Shown: in pieces, positions 1 through 6,653 of the stretch
Layout of the letters: each line of letters opens with the position of its first letter
How positions within the stretch are numbered: position 1 is the first letter of the stretch
NCBI GenBank assembly: GCA_964563975.1
Contig: CAZLZJ010000059.1
Span: 1 to 13,121, forward strand
Length of the DNA stretch: 13,121 nucleotides
Direction of reading: 5' to 3'
Source: JAAYJR01 sp964563975
Lineage (GTDB): Bacteria; Bacteroidota; Bacteroidia; Bacteroidales; Prolixibacteraceae
Program-made: the position numbers and the translations under genes
Notes under the pieces: model-generated
Told to the model about the DNA's origin: nothing
Database searches by the model: none
The model's input: only the letters and a program-made list of their open reading frames with translations

Positions 1-2084
1 TTCAATCCGCTGCGCTCCAGCAAAGCATCAACAGCAGGCTCATGCCCCCTGAACCTTTTATAAAGAATCATCGGATTTTCAGTACCCCCCTTTTCAAGTA
101 TATTTTTACGAAAAGAAGATGCCACCTCCCTGTTAAACAATCCTTTTTCTTTAAACAGGCTAAACGCATCCGCATCAAGAACTTCAGCCCATTTATATCC
201 ATAATACCCTGCAGCATAACCACCTGCAAACAGATGTCCGAACTGGGTGCTCATACATACCTCTTCAATCACCGGAAATATACGCGTTTTTTCCCACGCA
301 TCCTCTTCAAACTCTTTCACATCTCCATTAAAAGGTTTATTGAGGGTATGCCATGCCATATCTAAATACCCGAAACTAAGCTGCCTTAATGAAAGATACC
401 CGGCTAAATAATTTTGTGATTCCTTAATTTTATTCACTAAACTTTCAGGTATTTTCTCTCCCGTTTGATAATGCTCCGCAAAACGATCCAAAAACTCTTT
501 TTCCACGGCCCAATTTTCCATTATTTGAGAAGGCAACTCAACAAAATCACGGTATACATTTGTACCTGAAATACTTGCATAATTTACGTCAGCAAGCATT
601 CCATGAAGAGCATGTCCAAATTCATGCATAAAAGTTTCAACTTCGCTAAAGGTTAAAAGCGCAGGTTTTGTTTCAGTTGGCTTAGTGAAATTCATTACAA
701 TTGTAACATGTGGTCGCGAATCAATGCCTTCATCTTTCCACTGACCTTTAAAATCATTCATCCATGCTCCGCCTTGCTTGCCCGGACGGGGATGAAAATC
801 TGTATAAAGAACTGCCAGAAATTTTTCATCCTGATCATAAACTTCATAGGGAATAACCTCAGGATGGTAAACTTCGATATCACGGTTAACTTTAAATGTA
901 ATGCCAAAAAGATCGGTAGCAAGGCCAAATACACCTTCCACAACCTTATTTAATTCAAAATATGGCTTAAGCACTTCATCATCAAGATCATATTTTTCAA
1001 TTTTCAGCTTTTCACCATAATAATTCCAGTCCCAGGGCATAATCTCATCTTTAAATCCTGATTTTTTGGCAAATTTTTCAATTTCATCTTTTTCTTTAAG
1101 TGCTACATTATACGAAGCTGTGTAAAGGTCATCCAGCAATTTGTAAACACCTTCAGAATTAGCTGCCATACGACGTTCTAAAATATAACTTGCATAATCA
1201 GAATAACCTAACAGGTTTGCCATTTCAAGCCGTAAATTGATAATCTTACGTACATTTTCCCTGTTATCATATTCATTTCCTTTAAATGATTTGGACGAAT
1301 ATGCCATATAGAGTTCTTTACGCAAATCACGATTGTCTGCATATTTCATAAAAGGAATATAACCGGGCATTGTAATATCAAATATCCAGCCCTCTTTGTT
1401 TTTCTCTTTAGCCTTTGCTGATGCAGCTTCAAGTGAACCTTCAGGCAACCCTGTAACTTTTCCCTTATCGGTAATATGCAGCTCATAGTTATTGGTCTCT
1501 TTCAATACATTATTGTTAAACTGCAATGTAAGCTTTGATAATTCTGTACTTATTTCCCTGAATCTGACTTTGTCAGCCTCAGAAAGACCGGCTCCCTGCC
1601 TTACGAACCCTAAGTAAGTATTTTCCAATAATGTATATTGTTCGGCTGTAAGTTTCAACTGATCTTTTTGTTGATAAACACTTTTTATCCTTTCAAACAA
1701 AATAGGATTTAAAGTAATATCATTTTGATATTTAGTCAAAATTGGGGAGACCTCCTGAGCAATTTTCTGAAGTTCATCATTAGTTTCAGCGCTGAGCAAA
1801 TTAAAAAATATTCCTGCTGTCCTGCTGATTAGCCGTCCCGATTTTTCAAGAGCAACAATTGTATTCTCAAAAGAAGGTTTTTCAATATTTTTTGTAATTG
1901 CCCTTATCTCTGCCTCCCCTTTTTTAATTGCTTCAATTAATGCAGGAAGATGATGTTCATCTTTTATTTCGGAAAAAGGAGCAGTTTGATGAAGAGTGTC
2001 AAACTCCTTTAATAGAGGATTAACCTGTGTGCATCCCATGTTAAAAGTTATTATTGTTAGGAAAATCAGTAACCTTAAGCTCAT
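1..2084 (-). CDS. dcp: M3-family zinc peptidase (peptidyl-dipeptidase Dcp-like), probable lipoprotein, 3' end cut by window edge
   Basis: Reading the minus strand from the ATG at 2084 gives an open frame of 694 codons that runs off the window. The zinc motif HEFGHALHG begins at residue 487 (bases 626-612 encode HEFGH), and the third zinc ligand is expected at E516 in FVELPSQ, 25 residues after the second His as in E. coli Dcp. M3 dipeptidyl carboxypeptidases release C-terminal dipeptides from peptides. Visible length and the final residues (FRGHEPAVDALLERSGLK) match the family C-terminus, so only a few codons are missing. The N-terminus, MSLRLLIFLTIITFNMGC, is a short hydrophobic signal ending at Cys18 and suggests a periplasm-facing lipoprotein, although the lipobox NMGC is not canonical. 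An in-frame ATG at 2117 would add 11 residues and weaken the signal peptide, so 2084 is preferred. Family assignment is firm; location is inferred. Confidence 0.93.
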   Translation of the reverse strand, partial: MSLRLLIFLTIITFNMGCTQVNPLLKEFDTLHQTAPFSEIKDEHHLPALIEAIKKGEAEIRAITKNIEKPSFENTIVALEKSGRLISRTAGIFFNLLSAETNDELQKIAQEVSPILTKYQNDITLNPILFERIKSVYQQKDQLKLTAEQYTLLENTYLGFVRQGAGLSEADKVRFREISTELSKLTLQFNNNVLKETNNYELHITDKGKVTGLPEGSLEAASAKAKEKNKEGWIFDITMPGYIPFMKYADNRDLRKELYMAYSSKSFKGNEYDNRENVRKIINLRLEMANLLGYSDYASYILERRMAANSEGVYKLLDDLYTASYNVALKEKDEIEKFAKKSGFKDEIMPWDWNYYGEKLKIEKYDLDDEVLKPYFELNKVVEGVFGLATDLFGITFKVNRDIEVYHPEVIPYEVYDQDEKFLAVLYTDFHPRPGKQGGAWMNDFKGQWKDEGIDSRPHVTIVMNFTKPTETKPALLTFSEVETFMHEFGHALHGMLADVNYASISGTNVYRDFVELPSQIMENWAVEKEFLDRFAEHYQTGEKIPESLVNKIKESQNYLAGYLSLRQLSFGYLDMAWHTLNKPFNGDVKEFEEDAWEKTRIFPVIEEVCMSTQFGHLFAGGYAAGYYGYKWAEVLDADAFSLFKEKGLFNREVASSFRKNILEKGGTENPMILYKRFRGHEPAVDALLERSGL

Positions 2085-2132
2085 CAGTTTAAAATTTATT
2101 GTTAAACCATAATTCATACTATTAAAATTGTT

Positions 2133-2168
2133 TATTTTTAAAAGTATAGTATAGCTTGCTTACATCTG
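2133..2168 (-). repeat. Left copy of a 36-bp inverted repeat, upstream of dcp
   Basis: The complement of 2133-2168 matches 4221-4256 on the plus strand at 33 of 36 positions (mismatches at 2143, 2162 and 2166). The core reads AAGCAAGCTATACTATAC towards dcp. It ends 16 bases before the alternative dcp ATG at 2117 and 49 before the preferred ATG at 2084. It contains TACTTTTA (2146-2139), one base from the -7 consensus TAnnTTTG, but no clear -33 box. Function unknown; a shared regulatory element or the end of an invertible or mobile segment are both possible. Confidence 0.85.
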
Positions 2169-2178
2169 CCTTTTATGA

Positions 2179-2220
2179 ATGCCGTAAAGGTGAAGCCGGC
2201 TTCCGGTGTACTTTCGGCAT
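2179..2220 (-). terminator. GC-rich nested hairpin downstream of ispG, possible terminator or REP-like element
   Basis: The outer arms ATGCCG (2179-2184) and CGGCAT (2215-2220) pair and continue as AAAG (2186-2189) with CTTT (2211-2214). Inside lies the perfect 12-base palindrome GAAGCCGGCTTC (2192-2203). It stands out as GC-rich within AT-rich flanks and begins 11 bases after the ispG stop. There is no U-run on either side, so it is not a textbook intrinsic terminator; RNA 3'-end stabilisation or a REP-like repeat would fit equally well. Confidence 0.4.
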
Positions 2221-2231
2221 AATGCAGAAAG

Positions 2232-4091
2232 TCAATTTTCAGGTTCAACCCAGTCGCCATTCTCCCTGATCAGTTGTTCAAGTTCATCAACCGCATCTTT
2301 AAATAAAATATGTTTCTTAACCGGTTTTAATCCTTTATAAAGATTTACTTTATCTTTTCCTGCACCAACAAACCCGTAATCTGCATCTCCCATCTCTCCC
2401 GGACCATTAACAACACATCCCATAATACCTATTTTCAAATGATTAAGATGTTTAAAATGTTCCTTTACTTTCAATGTTGTCTCCTGGAGGTCAAAAAGTG
2501 CCCTCCCGCAACCTGGACAAGAGATAAACTCTACATGACTCATACGCATACGACTGGCCTGCAATAATTTAAAGCTTATGTCTTTAAGCTCTGTAAAAGT
2601 AATCTTATCACTTTCATTGGCAATACAAATGCCATCGCCATATCCGTCTATAAGAAGGCCCCCCAGATCTGATGATGCTTTAATAAGTAAATCTTCCCTG
2701 CCGGATTCATTATATTTACGATAAAGGATAACCGGTACTTTCCAGATATGAGTTTCAAGTGTCATAAAAAAAGCACGTAATTCAGCAAGAGGATTTTTAT
2801 TCAGGCTCTCAAGTATAAGTACAGTTTTTCTTGTCTGCTTCAACTTCATTATAATTTCCGGATTATTTTCCATAAACCGGTCAAATTCCATTTTATTGGT
2901 GCGAATGAACTTCATCCTTCCCCACCTTGTACTCTCAAAAAGATACTCTGCAAGAGACATAACCGGATAATTTTCTCCGCTGGCATCCAATATTTTATTT
3001 CCGGAAAGAAAAAAGTCGGGTATCAGCTTCCCGCGAATTGGCAATATCTCATGTAAAGTGTGTTCACCAAGGTCAGCCACAACAACCGGTAACTCTTCTC
3101 CTCCCATATTCAATACCTGCCTGGTTGATCTTCTTTCATACTCAAATGGATTGGTCTGAGCAAATAACGGTGCTGATATTGGCTGATGATTAATATATGA
3201 TTTAAAGTGGTTAACAAGTTTTATGGCAATTGGAATCTCATTCACCGGATTCTCAGTTAAAGAAACCCTGACAGTGTCACCAATACCATCTGCCAGTAAT
3301 GCACCAATACCTGTTGCCGACTTTATACGTCCTTCTTCCCCTTCTCCGGCTTCGGTGACTCCAAGATGAATAGGATACATTAAATCCTCAAGCCGCATTT
3401 TATAATTTAAAAGCCTGACGGCATAAACCATCATACGTGTATTGCTGGATTTAATTGAAACAACTACATCAAAAAAATCAACCTTTTTACAAATACGAAG
3501 AAACTCCAATACTGATTCAGCCATTCCTGAAGGAGTATTACCGAAACGACTCATCACCCTATCTGAAAGAGATCCGTGATTTGCACCTATTCTTAAGGCA
3601 GTGTTCGTTTTTTTTAACACTTCCAAAAAAGGAATAAACTGTTTTTCTATTTTCTGCAACTCCTCTTTATACTCTTCATCAGAAAATATTCTGCTTTGAA
3701 AAGTAGCCATTTTGTCATAAAAATTACCGGGATTTATTCTCACTTTATCCACATACTTTGCAGCCATCTCTGCCAATTTAGGATTAAAATGTATATCTGC
3801 AATTAAAGGTATCTCAAAACCTCTTTTCCGTAACATCTCAGAAATATTCTTGAGATTTTGCACATCATTCTTCCCCTTAACAGTAATTCTGACATAATCA
3901 GCTCCTGCCTTAGCCAAGGCTATTACCTGCTCAACGGTTGCTTCAGTATCCATTGTTAATGTGTCGGTCATCGACTGAATCCGCACAGGATTGTCACCAC
4001 CAACAAACACGCCGCCTATATTAACCTTCCAGGTTTTTTGACGTTCATAACGGGTTAAATCCCTGATATAATAAAAATGATGATCCTTCAT
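2232..4091 (-). CDS. ispG: 4-hydroxy-3-methylbut-2-enyl diphosphate synthase, long three-domain form
   Basis: IspG (GcpE) is a cytosolic [4Fe-4S] enzyme that reduces methylerythritol cyclodiphosphate to HMBPP, the penultimate step of the MEP isoprenoid pathway. The 619-residue product starts with the family's typical N-terminus (VGGDNPVRIQSMTDTLTMDT), followed by a TIM-barrel half with the MSRFGNTPSGMAESVLE region and the GVTEAGEG segment. The C-terminal iron-sulphur domain has SCPGCGR (Cys525, Cys528) and GIMGCVVNGPGE (Cys559, Glu566), the expected cluster ligands. At 619 residues it is far longer than the roughly 370-residue E. coli enzyme. The extra central domain, about residues 290-500, is the insertion known from Bacteroidota, Chlamydiae and plants. 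The ATG at 4091 is the first in frame and gives the usual N-terminus. A TAACTTTG box lies 26 bases upstream. It is divergent from gldA. Confidence 0.97.
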   Translation of the reverse strand: MKDHHFYYIRDLTRYERQKTWKVNIGGVFVGGDNPVRIQSMTDTLTMDTEATVEQVIALAKAGADYVRITVKGKNDVQNLKNISEMLRKRGFEIPLIADIHFNPKLAEMAAKYVDKVRINPGNFYDKMATFQSRIFSDEEYKEELQKIEKQFIPFLEVLKKTNTALRIGANHGSLSDRVMSRFGNTPSGMAESVLEFLRICKKVDFFDVVVSIKSSNTRMMVYAVRLLNYKMRLEDLMYPIHLGVTEAGEGEEGRIKSATGIGALLADGIGDTVRVSLTENPVNEIPIAIKLVNHFKSYINHQPISAPLFAQTNPFEYERRSTRQVLNMGGEELPVVVADLGEHTLHEILPIRGKLIPDFFLSGNKILDASGENYPVMSLAEYLFESTRWGRMKFIRTNKMEFDRFMENNPEIIMKLKQTRKTVLILESLNKNPLAELRAFFMTLETHIWKVPVILYRKYNESGREDLLIKASSDLGGLLIDGYGDGICIANESDKITFTELKDISFKLLQASRMRMSHVEFISCPGCGRALFDLQETTLKVKEHFKHLNHLKIGIMGCVVNGPGEMGDADYGFVGAGKDKVNLYKGLKPVKKHILFKDAVDELEQLIRENGDWVEPEN

Positions 4092-4117
4092 GTAATATAT
4101 TCTCTTAAACTAATCCA

Positions 4118-4125
4118 CAAAGTTA
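4118..4125 (-). promoter_or_regulatory. Candidate ispG promoter -7 box
   Basis: On the minus strand this reads TAACTTTG, an exact match to the Bacteroidota -7 consensus TAnnTTTG. It would start transcription near 4112, leaving a leader of about 20 bases before the ispG ATG at 4091. The expected -33 position holds only a T-run rather than TTTG, so the call rests on the -7 box and its position. Confidence 0.45.
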
Positions 4126-4134
4126 CTTTATTGA

Positions 4135-4164
4135 TTTGAATATAAAAAGATTCAATTATTTTTG
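4135..4164 (+). promoter_or_regulatory. Candidate gldA promoter (-33 TTTG, -7 TATTTTTG)
   Basis: TTTG at 4135-4138 is followed after 18 bases by TATTTTTG at 4157-4164, close to the Bacteroidota arrangement TTTG-N19-21-TAnnTTTG. Transcription would start near 4170, leaving a leader of about 100 bases that contains the right repeat copy (4221-4256). It lies about 10 bases from the oppositely oriented ispG box, so the two promoters probably share the same short region. Confidence 0.5.
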
Positions 4165-4220
4165 TTTTTACACTATGAAACGAGCATGTAAAATATTAAC
4201 TCCCATGAGAATTATTAAAA

Positions 4221-4256
4221 CATATGCAAGCAAGCTATACTATACCTTTAAAAATA
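4221..4256 (+). repeat. Right copy of the 36-bp inverted repeat, upstream of gldA
   Basis: This is the inverted partner of 2133-2168 (33/36 identical), with the core AAGCAAGCTATACTATAC reading towards gldA. It ends 12 bases before the gldA ATG at 4269. Similarity to the dcp side continues weakly beyond the repeat: an AATTT stretch and then GTATGAAT occur in both. It carries TACCTTTA (4243-4250), one base from the -7 consensus. A GTT triplet follows it (4257-4259), and another precedes the left copy (2130-2132), which could be a 3-bp target duplication or chance. Confidence 0.85.
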
Positions 4257-4268
4257 GTTAATTTACGT

Positions 4269-5183
4269 ATGAATATAACAATAAGAAATATTGTAAAAAA
4301 GTTTGAAAAACAAAAAGTGCTTGACGATATCAGTTTTTCAATCAATGAAGGTGAGCTGGTTGGGCTCTTAGGTCCAAATGGTGCAGGAAAATCAACATTG
4401 ATGAGAATATTGACCGGCTTTCTGCCTGCAGATTCAGGAGAGGTTAGCATCGGCAACTGTAAAGTTGATGTTGCCAGTACCGGAATAAGGCAATTTATTG
4501 GTTATCTCCCCGAACATAATCCTCTTTATACTGATCTTTATGTAAAAGAGCACTTATCTCTGGCTGCCGGGCTCTCAAAATTAACAAATAGAAAACAAAA
4601 AATTAAAAATATAATAGAACTAACAGGGCTTGAACCTGAAAAACATAAAAAAATAGGTATGTTGTCGAAAGGATTCCGGCAACGGGTAGGACTGGCGCAA
4701 GCGCTTATTCATGATCCGCCGGTACTTATTCTTGACGAACCAACTACCGGTTTGGATCCTAACCAGCTTCAGGAAATCAGAGAACTTATAAAAAAATTAA
4801 GCAAAGAAAAAACAGTGATTATATCTACCCATATCATGCAGGAAGTTGAAGCTGTATGTAACAGGGCCATGATCATTGATAAAGGCAGGCTCATAGCTGA
4901 CGGTTCAATTCACGAACTTAAATCGGGTAATTTAAATATTGCCCAAACTATCATTGCAGGTTTTAATAAAATAGTCGGCCGGGAACAGATATTAGCCTTG
5001 AAAGGAGTAAAAAATGCCTGTTTTTCTGATGGATTATGGAATCTTGAATCAAATGGCAATTATGATTTACGTGAAGTAGTCTTTAATTTTGCAGTTGAAA
5101 ATAACCTTATACTACTTACACTTAGCGAAAAACAACAAAATCTGGAAAATATATTTCGCAATCTGACCCTGAAAAATAATTGA
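4269..5183 (+). CDS. gldA: GldA-type ABC transporter ATP-binding protein
   Basis: This is a cytosolic ATPase subunit of an ABC transporter, 304 residues from the ATG at 4269. Walker A is GPNGAGKST (residues 35-43), the signature is LSKGFRQ (132-138), Walker B is VLILDEP (152-158) and the H-loop His is at 188 (STHIM). The Q-loop segment reads GYLPEHNPLY, with Glu where most ABC proteins have Gln, a feature I associate with GldA proteins. In Flavobacterium GldA works with the permeases GldF and GldG in gliding motility and type IX secretion-linked functions. Neither partner is in this window, so the physiological role is inferred. An in-frame ATG at 4224 would add 15 residues, but these are encoded by the repeat and do not resemble an ABC N-terminus. 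The subfamily call is less certain than the ATPase call. Confidence 0.85.
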   Translation: MNITIRNIVKKFEKQKVLDDISFSINEGELVGLLGPNGAGKSTLMRILTGFLPADSGEVSIGNCKVDVASTGIRQFIGYLPEHNPLYTDLYVKEHLSLAAGLSKLTNRKQKIKNIIELTGLEPEKHKKIGMLSKGFRQRVGLAQALIHDPPVLILDEPTTGLDPNQLQEIRELIKKLSKEKTVIISTHIMQEVEAVCNRAMIIDKGRLIADGSIHELKSGNLNIAQTIIAGFNKIVGREQILALKGVKNACFSDGLWNLESNGNYDLREVVFNFAVENNLILLTLSEKQQNLENIFRNLTLKNN

Positions 5184-5224
5184 AAATTTTACTGAATACA
5201 CTTTTTTATTTATCGAAAGAGTAG

Positions 5225-5232
5225 TAAGTTTG
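5225..5232 (+). promoter_or_regulatory. Candidate metK promoter -7 box
   Basis: TAAGTTTG matches TAnnTTTG exactly. Transcription would start near 5237-5240, just before the 5' strand of riboswitch helix P1 at 5241. That is where a leader-borne aptamer would be expected to begin. The -33 position is only a T-run (5202-5207), so the call depends on the -7 match and on its placement. Confidence 0.5.
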
Positions 5233-5240
5233 CTGCCGCT

Positions 5241-5294
5241 ACGTGGAAAGATTTGAGATTGATTGCAACCACATGAAAAAATGCTAAAGCAATC
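5241..5294 (+). promoter_or_regulatory. SAM-II riboswitch aptamer upstream of metK
   Basis: The RNA folds as an H-type pseudoknot with SAM-II landmarks. Helix P1 is GUGG (5243-5246) with CCAC (5269-5272), extended by A5241-U5274 around a C-A mismatch. The loop holds GAUUUG (5250-5255) and AUUGCA (5262-5267) directly before the P1 3' strand. The downstream segment ends in GCUAAA (5283-5288). The pseudoknot P2 is GAUUG (5257-5261) pairing with CAAUC (5290-5294), five perfect pairs. Remembered alphaproteobacterial metA-leader examples share the CGUGG, GAUUUG, UUGCA, CCAC and GCUAAA blocks in the same order with different bases in P2, which supports P2 by covariation. The aptamer binds S-adenosylmethionine, the product of MetK encoded 102 bases downstream, so negative feedback is expected. 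Confidence 0.88.
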
Positions 5295-5331
5295 ATATCT
5301 TTTTTAAAATCATCCGGTTACTAATATCACG

Positions 5332-5385
5332 CAGCAATAAATAAGATGTTAAACATTGCTGAATATAAATTATTTTTCAGCTTTT
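5332..5385 (+). terminator. Candidate riboswitch expression platform: antiterminator overlapping a short terminator hairpin
   Basis: GCTGAA (5358-5363) pairs with TTCAGC (5376-5381), followed by TTTT (5382-5385), forming a weak terminator-like hairpin 11 bases before the metK ATG. Its 5' arm is also part of ATTGCTG (5355-5361), which pairs perfectly over 7 bp with CAGCAAT (5332-5338). The two hairpins cannot coexist. The aptamer's own P2 3' strand region GCAAT (5289-5293) can also pair with ATTGC (5355-5359), giving a possible link between SAM binding and the choice of hairpin. The stem is short and the U-run brief; control of ribosome access is an alternative. Confidence 0.4.
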
Positions 5386-5396
5386 AAATTGAAATC

Positions 5397-6653
5397 ATGA
5401 GTTATTTATTTACAAGCGAATCAGTTTCTGAAGGCCATCCGGATAAAGTATCTGATCAAATCTCAGATGCCTTGCTGGATGAGTTCCTGGCATTTGACAG
5501 TGAATCCAAGGTAGCAATAGAAACATTGGTAACTACCGGGCAGGTAGTAGTTGCGGGCGAGGTTAAATCAAAAACATATATTGATGTTCAGGAGGTAACC
5601 AGACGGATTATAAATAAAATAGGGTATACAAAAAGCGCATACCGTTTCGAAGGTGACTCTTGTGGTGTTTTGGTGGCAATTCATGAACAGAGTCCGGATA
5701 TCAACAGGGGTGTTGAAAAATATAACAAAAATGAACAAGGAGCAGGCGACCAGGGAATGGTATTTGGTTATGCATGTAAAGATACAGATAACTATATGCC
5801 TTTAACTCTGGAACTTGCACATAATATTTTGCAGGAACTTGCTAAAATAAGGCGTGAAGGAAAATATATGACATATCTGAGGCCTGATTCCAAATCACAG
5901 GTTACAGCCGAGTATTCGGATAATAACATTCCGCAAAAAATACATACAATTGTAGTGTCCACACAGCATGACGAGTTCGATTCAGATGAATCTATGCTGG
6001 CAAAAATAAAAGAGGATGTTATCAATATTCTGATTCCCCGCGTTAAGGCAAACCTTCCTGAAAAGACCCGGGCTCTCTTTCATGATGATATAATTTACCA
6101 TGTTAACCCAACCGGTAAGTTTGTTATTGGCGGTCCGCACGGTGACACCGGATTAACAGGCAGAAAAATTATTGTAGACACCTATGGCGGAAGGGGAGCA
6201 CACGGAGGAGGTGCATTCTCAGGGAAAGACCCTTCCAAAGTTGACCGGTCAGCTGCCTATTCCGCACGCCATATTGCTAAAAATCTTGTAGCTGCAGGAG
6301 TGGCAGATGAAATTCTTGTACAGCTTGCCTATGCCATTGGAATAGCTCGTCCTGTTGGGGTTTATGTAAATTCTTACGGCCGCAAAAATATTCAATTAAC
6401 TGATAGTGAAATCGCTTTAAAAATAGAAGATATCTTTGACCTGCGGCCTGCAGCAATTGAACAAAGACTGAAACTCAGAAATCCTATATATTTGAATACT
6501 GCTGCATACGGACATATGGGAAGACAGCCGGTTACAATAGCTAAAAAATTTGAGTCTGTTTATGAACCTTCGCCTGTCATAAAAGAAGTTGAACTGTTCA
6601 CATGGGAAAAACTTGATTTTATTGATATAATTAAAAACAGGTTCGGGTTATAG
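5397..6653 (+). CDS. metK: S-adenosylmethionine synthetase
   Basis: MetK is the cytosolic enzyme that makes S-adenosylmethionine from methionine and ATP, releasing phosphate and diphosphate. It supplies all methylations and polyamine-type reactions. The 418-residue protein is complete. It shows GHPDK (13-17) with the catalytic His14, GAGDQG (115-120), GGPHGDTGLTGRK (245-257) and GGGAFSGKDPSKVDRSA (270-286), the family's ATP, metal and phosphate-binding segments. Length is somewhat above the 384 residues of E. coli, with the extra residues mainly in the middle (about 150-215), as is common in Bacteroidota. The ATG at 5397 gives the standard MSYLFTSESVSEGHPDK start. It is preceded by a 213-base leader region holding the SAM-II aptamer, so it is probably transcribed from its own promoter rather than from gldA. 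Confidence 0.98.
   Translation: MSYLFTSESVSEGHPDKVSDQISDALLDEFLAFDSESKVAIETLVTTGQVVVAGEVKSKTYIDVQEVTRRIINKIGYTKSAYRFEGDSCGVLVAIHEQSPDINRGVEKYNKNEQGAGDQGMVFGYACKDTDNYMPLTLELAHNILQELAKIRREGKYMTYLRPDSKSQVTAEYSDNNIPQKIHTIVVSTQHDEFDSDESMLAKIKEDVINILIPRVKANLPEKTRALFHDDIIYHVNPTGKFVIGGPHGDTGLTGRKIIVDTYGGRGAHGGGAFSGKDPSKVDRSAAYSARHIAKNLVAAGVADEILVQLAYAIGIARPVGVYVNSYGRKNIQLTDSEIALKIEDIFDLRPAAIEQRLKLRNPIYLNTAAYGHMGRQPVTIAKKFESVYEPSPVIKEVELFTWEKLDFIDIIKNRFGL

Noticed and set aside
42..953. Short open frames on the plus strand and one on the minus strand across 42-953
   Set aside because: They lie in other frames of the well-supported M3 peptidase gene, including its zinc-motif region, and show no recognisable protein features.
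4224..4268. Longer gldA start at 4224
   Set aside because: The extra 15 residues are mostly encoded by the inverted repeat and do not resemble an ABC ATPase N-terminus; the ATG at 4269 gives the normal start.
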